A stretch of 12,023 nucleotides of DNA, from contig VIGQ01002170.1 in NCBI GenBank assembly GCA_009663005.1, forward strand, positions 1 to 12,023, written 5' to 3'. A program made the translations under genes and the position numbers. Below the pieces are notes generated by a model. That model saw nothing but the letters and a program-made list of their open reading frames with translations, was not told the origin of the DNA and searched no databases. The DNA is from Actinidia chinensis. Its lineage: Eukaryota; Streptophyta; Magnoliopsida; Ericales; Actinidiaceae. This document shows positions 7,841 through 12,023 of the stretch, piece by piece. Numbering within the stretch: the first letter of the stretch is position 1; each line of letters begins with the position of its first letter.

Positions 7841-8225
7841 CTAACACCATGCTTTAGTAGGCATTGCTCCGCATTTGACGAAGTCATAACCTAATCGTTA
7901 CCTAACCTAATCTCTAACTAATAAATTACAAAAGTCAACAAATTGATGTTGACACTAATGAGTTCCATTTGATTGTATTGTAATTGTCATGCATGTTGCC
8001 CACGTTTTTTCACTAGAGTACGCTTTTAATTTAAGAAGTGTCAAATCGGAATACATATATTTTTTTTTTAAAAGGAGTAAAATACAATTGAATTTCTAGG
8101 CTTAAATTCAACTTAATTTGTGTAATGAATATGGAGAACTACGAGACCTTCTCTATTAACTGTTTTATAATTAGAATGGGTATGAACGTAGATGCAAATT
8201 TTTTAAGTTAGGTTATATTTCTTAA
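7841..8225. other. AT-rich stretch between the exon-like frame and the duplicated module
   Basis: If the donor at 7834 is real, this would be intron. It contains a perfect inverted repeat, GTCAACA (7934-7940) and TGTTGAC (7947-7953), with a 6-base spacer. No open frame is supported. Confidence 0.4.
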
Positions 8226-8429
8226 TTGAAAGGTTCAATGATTATTTTTATTTTTTTTGGCCCGGTCCCTTCTACCGTCAAAACTAATGTTTCATATATT
8301 CATACATGTGGATCTGAGGTTTGTCCTGCTGAAGTTGAAAGACACCCTAGAAGTAGAAGAAGAGGAAGAGTTGATGTTAAGGTTTTCGACATTGAAACTC
8401 CTTATTGTTTAAACATTACAGACTACTAA
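8226..8429 (+). CDS. Small open frame, copy 1 of a duplicated module, unrecognised product
   Basis: The first ATG in the frame is at 8238, giving a 63-residue peptide ending at a TAA (8427-8429). It starts with a short hydrophobic run (IIFIFFG). It then has THTCGSEV-like cysteines (C-G at 8307-8312 and a nearby Cys), an Arg-rich patch (PRSRRRGRVDVKVF) and a PYC motif near the end. The frame aligns with the one at 8700-8948: both end at the same column and share F/G/V positions at the start, then C-G-x-E, Phe and P-Y-C. No family is recognised. It could be a terminal exon or a fossil; a proline and arginine bias alone does not show function. Confidence 0.35.
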   Translation: MKGSMIIFIFFGPVPSTVKTNVSYIHTCGSEVCPAEVERHPRSRRRGRVDVKVFDIETPYCLNITDY

Positions 8430-8498
8430 TAAAATATAGGTCCATGGTGCAAGATTTTATCCATACTTTTTGAAGGTTAATCACAAAGTAAATTCTAA

Positions 8499-8624
8499 AC
8501 GTTTGAAATTATAATTACCATCCGCTGAGGTTTTAAACTTGGAACAATGGTCATTTGGCAAAATGGAAGAATTTGTTCTAAGTTTTTAAACACCTTAGGG
8601 GAGGTCTTGTAATTTTTCAAACGT
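8499..8624. mobile_element. Candidate 126-bp MITE with about 40-bp imperfect terminal inverted repeats
   Basis: The left arm (8499-8538) reads ACGTTTGAAATTATAATTAC and ends TTTTAAAC. The right arm (8582-8624), reverse complemented, gives ACGTTTGAAAAATTACAAGA and ends GTTTAAAAAC. Between the shared ends, both arms carry a CC(G/T)C...GAGG-type core. The interior is about 43 bp and non-coding. A target duplication is not evident, so the superfamily cannot be assigned. Confidence 0.5.
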
Positions 8625-8699
8625 GGTATTTTGTGTATTAATCTTAAATCTCATGAGAGTCAGTTGTAATTTACCTCCTTACATTTTTTTAGGTCATAA

Positions 8700-8948
8700 T
8701 GTGGTATCTACGTTCTAACATTTTTCAAAAGTTCTTATTCCTCAGAGGAATCCAATGCTATATTATTTATTTTTGGCTCGGTCTTCTTCTCCTATCATAA
8801 CTTGGGTTTACATTATTTTATGATGTGTGGATTTGAGGATTTTGGTCCAATGAAGACCAACATTAAAAAAAGGGAAGAAGAGGAAGAGCCATGCTTAGTT
8901 ATTTTCCGTATGCGACACCCTTATTGTCAGGATTACTATTATAGGTAA
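8700..8948 (+). CDS. Small open frame, copy 2 of the duplicated module, probably a fossil
   Basis: The frame is open for 82 codons from just after a TAA (8697-8699) to a TAA at 8946-8948. It has no ATG until 8823, so it is not a normal start-to-stop gene. It reads TFFKSSYSSEESNAILFIFG, later CGFEDFGPMKTNIKKREEEE and HPYCQDYYYR. Compared with copy 1, where an Arg-rich patch stands, this copy has a Lys/Glu-rich patch. An acceptor-like CATTTTTTTAG ends at 8692, so a spliced terminal exon is possible. No family is recognised. Confidence 0.33.
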   Translation, partial: CGIYVLTFFKSSYSSEESNAILFIFGSVFFSYHNLGLHYFMMCGFEDFGPMKTNIKKREEEEEPCLVIFRMRHPYCQDYYYR

Positions 8949-10001
8949 ATAGCTCACAAGTCCATATGAAATGAATATTACCCGTTCTATATTTTTGTTT
9001 ACCGATCTTTTAAAATTTCTCTAGTATGTAACCTATAACGTGCATTTGGGTTAAGAGCTATCAATAATAGGATTAAAACCTACATAATTTTAACATTTGG
9101 TTTGTTTCATCGTGGTTTGCCTTATTTTGGGTTCGAAATTTTTTAAAGATCATAGAATTCATTATTCAAATCAAAATTGATTTTATATCAGATATTTAAT
9201 ATATCCTTCAATAATTCTCTCTTTGCCCCATATATCTCTCACCTACGTGACAGATGGATTGGTCTTCTTATTTTATGGTTTCTATTTCTACTATTTGAGA
9301 TAGTATTAAACACTATGTTACTACTGTCACATCATACATTGGATTCAATAAATAGTAAATATTCCTATTAAGTACGCTTGTTAATGCAAAAAAAAAACAT
9401 TTGTTTTTTTGGGATTTATTTTGATTTAGCCCCGCGGTTGTATGATCCTTGATGATGGCAACTTGTCAACCTCTATTTTTTAGTTAAGGTTTTCCCGTAC
9501 TGTACGTGCTTGGCTGACAAATAACTTTTTTTAAAATAAACTATATATATTTCTAGCCATATCTACTGTGATTACCGAAACGTCTAAGTTTTCTTTTATA
9601 AACTTCCCTTCCCAATTTTTTTCTTTCAACTGTGGGATCATGATCTTCTGTTCGTGTTTAATCCTTTCAAGAAGGTTACCATAATATAATTTGGGCCCCA
9701 CTTTCAACTTTGTGTAAACGATGATTTACAAACACAATTCCCAAATTAAACCAAACTAGACTTGTTTGGACCTCGGGCTTGGCCTGCCAAGTTTGGGGAA
9801 ACTGGCCCAGACTCAGACCCATCATGGTCCTCGAGATGTTTGGGCCCTTGAGCAGGGCGCTGAGGCCTGCTATTGTGGGACGCTGCAAGATTTAGAAATC
9901 TGTCTCTATATTATCATACTTTTGACACCTTAAAGTGTTGAGTTTTTTGATGTTCTCTAGAAAAAAAGCTATAGATAGAATCCATTTTGAAAAAGTAACA
10001 C
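8949..10001. other. AT-rich stretch with a GGCC-rich patch, no supported gene
   Basis: The frame at 9177-9371 starts with TTG and is AT-rich and hydrophobic without a recognisable family, so I treat it as chance. A GC-richer patch at about 9690-9885 contains GGGCCC and TTGGCC words and resembles the island at 5718-6085 in composition. The minus-strand frame there (9676-9888) shows no protein character. Confidence 0.45.
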
Positions 10002-10284
10002 TTCAAAGGGAGTTTTGGAACTTGTGGAAAAAAACGAGAAAAAGAAAATAAGTGAGGAATAATAGGGAAAGTTGTTAGTTTCTTTTGTTTGAATTTCCAA
10101 AGAAAATGAAGCAAATTAATGAAAAATAGCTTTTTTTTTATTTGGTTTCACAATAAGAATATAAACATAATGAAAATTTGTGCGCTCAAAATTGTTTTTA
10201 AAGGCCTAAAGCTTCTAATGTTTAATTTTTAGAAAAAATGCGTTATTCCTACTTTTCTTTCCTCAATTCCAAACGCAACCTAAG
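10002..10284. mobile_element. Possible hAT-like MITE, about 280 bp
   Basis: The left end (from about 10002) reads AAAGGGAGTTTTGGAACTTG followed by GG and a purine-rich stretch. The reverse complement of the right end (to about 10284) reads CTTAGGTTGCGTTTGGAATT followed by GAGG and a purine-rich stretch. The shared GTTTGGAA core with GG and AAGAAAAG-type purines is imperfect. Sequences of the form CCAAACGCAACCTAAG occur at the ends of many plant hAT-type MITEs. No 8-bp target duplication was found. Confidence 0.35.
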
Positions 10285-10841
10285 TTGATTGTTTTTTTTC
10301 TCTTTTTCGCCTGGGTGGGCTTCGGTTTCAACTCCTAGTCCCTACCAAATATGTGTGGGAAACCAACTCCCATCGGTGGCCAGGCGGGTCCTGATCGGCC
10401 TCTGGCTGGTTGTGGGCCGTTGTGCCATATTACACCGTTACTTCATGTTAAAGTTTGTATCGAAGTCAAATCATAAATTTAGCTTTGTTTTAGATTATAG
10501 ATTTCTGACTAAATTTATTAAGAAAATCTTCCTAACTCAAGTAATGCTACATTGACTTTGGTTTTTTATAACTAAAATAATGAAGATAATCTTTTAGATG
10601 TTTAGCTTGGTATCTTTACTTCAACATACATCTGTTGTCCACCATTATACAACGTTGATGTTCGATCCTATTTCTACTACTTTTTGAATATACTTTCCTT
10701 TCATATGTTTTCAGAGGCTCCGAAGAGGGGTGGATGTCTAGGGTAGTGAGCTGTGTTCGCTTATGATTTTGTTATCCACATCATCAGCCCACTGGAAGAT
10801 TTTGAACAACACGACGAGAACATCGCTGATTTTAAGAGGGT
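10285..10841. other. Stretch without a supported gene
   Basis: A GC-richer patch at about 10305-10430 interrupts the AT-rich sequence. The plus-strand frames at 10289-10555 and 10763-10951 have no recognisable domain and span sequence of mixed composition, so they are probably chance. Confidence 0.45.
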
Positions 10842-10900
10842 GGATTGTGACAATCCTTCCATATCAGTGGGATAAGAACTGTTTAGTTCTATATATAAAG
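10842..10900 (+). repeat. LTR-like snippet with snRNA-promoter-like layout
   Basis: GGATTGT-G-ACAATCC (10842-10856) is a perfect short palindrome. It is followed by CTTCCATATCAGTGGG, a diverged form of the TCCCACATCGGTTGGG block common in plant LTR-type repeats. GAACT-GTTT-AGTTC (10876-10889) can form a hairpin, and CTATATATAAAGG (10889-10901) is a strong TATA box. The order matches the start of many plant LTR or TRIM elements, but no second copy is present here. Confidence 0.3.
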
Positions 10901-11278
10901 GAGTCGTATGATACTATTAAAACTTGGATTTTAAGTATTTTAGCTACTTGATTGTGGGCTATTCAGATTGTTGATTACTATTCCACTTAAGTCCGTTAAC
11001 TTTTATACTTGCTATATTTAACAAAAATATCACCGATGAGGTTATATGTCGATACTCAGTCACGCTTATTTTTTTTATAGATAATTATCTTAGTAGGTCT
11101 AATAAGATGAATCAAGTGTTTAAATATCTCACTTTTGTTTTTTTATAAAATCTTAGTACTAAAGAAAATGCCTCCATGTGCGTACATGTGTTTTTATATT
11201 TTTTTCTCAAACCTGGTTCATACTATTTTCATAATCCACAGTTGTAACATTTACTTCTTAACAGGGGATGTCTCCCTT
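10901..11278. other. AT-rich stretch without a recognised feature
   Basis: The sequence is low in complexity, with several T runs. I see no gene, no RNA gene and no clear repeat. Confidence 0.55.
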
Positions 11279-11281
11279 TTA

Positions 11282-11405
11282 GGCCCATTTTGGTTATGAG
11301 TTTTTCTGATTGTTTTGGTTTCCTTAATTTTCGATTTTTTTTGTTTGTCTTTTTTTGTGAATTTTTTCCGTCGTTGATTAAAATTTTATATTTTTCACTC
11401 AGTTC
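11282..11405 (+). repeat. Left terminal inverted repeat arm of the Tourist-like MITE
   Basis: This arm pairs with 11584-11701. Matching landmarks are GGCCCA, GAGTTTTT, TTTTGGTTT, TTTTTGT, GTGAATTTTTT and the terminal GGTTC/AGTTC. Small indels shift the register. Confidence 0.75.
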
Positions 11406-11583
11406 CTCTCGACGATATAGTTTCAAAAATTAAATATTTTTTATCTAATTTAAAAAAATCACTAAGAGGAAAAATAACATGTTTAATCCCCCAAATTATC
11501 TAAAATAATTTTTTCTTCTTTAGGAACTTTTTTACAAATTAGATAATTTTTTTTAATATTTTTGGATGTTTCTTTTCGATAGG

Positions 11584-11701
11584 AACCGAAAAATTATAAA
11601 TTTTGATAAAACGATAAAAAAATTCACTGAAAAAACAAAAATCCGTCAAAAACAAGTAAACCAAAAAAATCTATAAAAAAACTCGTATCTTAAATTGGGC
11701 C
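11584..11701 (-). repeat. Right terminal inverted repeat arm of the Tourist-like MITE
   Basis: Its reverse complement starts GGCCCAATTT and follows the left arm through AAATTCAC (the complement of GTGAATTT) to GAACCG at the inner end. Confidence 0.75.
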
Positions 11702-11704
11702 TTA

Positions 11705-12023
11705 TTAATCATTGGTTAATTTTTTTTTTTGATAGTTGTACCTCAACCACTATTAGGCTTGTTAGGGGTAATTTTTTGGGATTTTTTGCTGAAAATCTCT
11801 ATTGTTTTTCTCTTATGATAGTATTTTATTTTGTTGTGACGTATGAGATTTATTTTAATTTTTTTTTTTATTAATCATTTTACCTTTGTAATATAATTCC
11901 TTATGTCACTAATGATATTCGATCACCTGGTTTTTTGCCTTGAGAGTATTTTGAGTTCTATATTATAAATCACACCTCATTTTAAATTTTAAAATTTTTC
12001 CCCGCTATCTACGATTGAAATCC
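11705..12023. other. AT-rich end of the window, nothing recognised
   Basis: T-rich runs at about 11719-11731 and 11860-11869 dominate. No open frame, RNA gene or structured repeat is supported. Confidence 0.6.

Larger units (their letters stand above)
8237..8948 (+). repeat. Direct duplication of a roughly 190-bp module, offset 516-519 bp
   Basis: Copy 1 covers about 8237-8429 and copy 2 about 8754-8948. Shared landmarks include GGC(C/T)CGGTC (8259 and 8775), TGTGGAT(C/T)TGAGG (8307 and 8826), CC(T/C)TATTGT-type sequence before the PYC codons, and aligned TAA stops (8427 and 8946). The offset is 516 at the first landmark and 519 at the later ones, a change of one codon. The sequences are well diverged, so the duplication is old. 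Confidence 0.6.
11282..11701. mobile_element. Tourist-like MITE (PIF/Harbinger), 420 bp, with long inverted arms
   Basis: The left end reads GGCCCATTTTGGTTATGAGT and the reverse complement of the right end reads GGCCCAATTTAAGATACGAG. The two arms can be followed for about 125 bp each with indels, so most of the element is a giant imperfect hairpin. It is flanked by TTA on both sides (11279-11281 and 11702-11704), the target duplication typical of PIF/Harbinger. A GGCCC start with TTTTGG is close to known Tourist ends. There is no transposase gene, so any movement would have depended on an autonomous Harbinger. The minus-strand frame at 11229-11426 is a shadow of the left arm. Confidence 0.8.

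Noticed and set aside
9120..9145. GGTTCGAAAT as a tRNA B box
   Set aside because: No A box or cloverleaf precedes it; similar isolated matches near 4510 and 10660 were rejected for the same reason.
9177..9371. Hydrophobic plus-strand frame, possible membrane peptide
   Set aside because: The hydrophobic run follows from T-rich DNA, the start is a TTG, and no family or context supports it.
1..12023. CRISPR array, bacterial operon or viral genome
   Set aside because: No regularly spaced direct repeats, no bacterial-style gene packing and no recognisable viral protein were found.

Overview
This window looks like intergenic DNA from a flowering-plant nuclear genome. The evidence is a plant-type primer-binding site for initiator tRNA-Met, short transposon fossils typical of plants, a degraded pentatricopeptide-repeat (PPR) gene, and AT-rich sequence full of T and A runs. 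I see no intact, clearly functional protein gene, no bacterial features and no virus. The species cannot be named from sequence alone.

Layout. Bases 1-614 hold most of a miniature LTR retrotransposon (TRIM-like): the end of the 5' LTR, primer-binding site, a 320-bp non-coding interior with four copies of a 16-bp motif, polypurine tract and a complete 246-bp 3' LTR. It directly abuts what may be an inverted copia-type LTR fragment (about 617-790). Bases 1334-2036 carry a decayed coding block of unknown origin whose open frame moves between all three frames. Bases 3047-3996 on the minus strand are a frameshifted pseudogene of a PLS-class PPR protein with a recognisable E motif, in the only strongly GC-rich stretch of the window.

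From 4100 onward the DNA is AT-rich. It contains degenerate 22-bp repeats (about 4179-4244), a GGGC-rich island (5718-6085), a possible MITE at 6595-6779, a weak SINE-like tRNA head (7183-7232), an exon-like open frame ending at a good splice donor (7520-7840), and a pair of related small open frames (8226-8429 and 8700-8948) about 519 bp apart with a 126-bp inverted-repeat element between them. A possible hAT-like MITE (10002-10284), an LTR-like snippet (10842-10900) and a clear 420-bp Tourist/Harbinger MITE with a TTA target duplication (11282-11701) complete the annotation.

No set of genes here forms a working pathway. The strongest calls are the TRIM, the PPR pseudogene and the Tourist MITE. 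The most open question is the identity of the open frames between 7520 and 8948. Nearly all other long open frames are chance or antisense readings.
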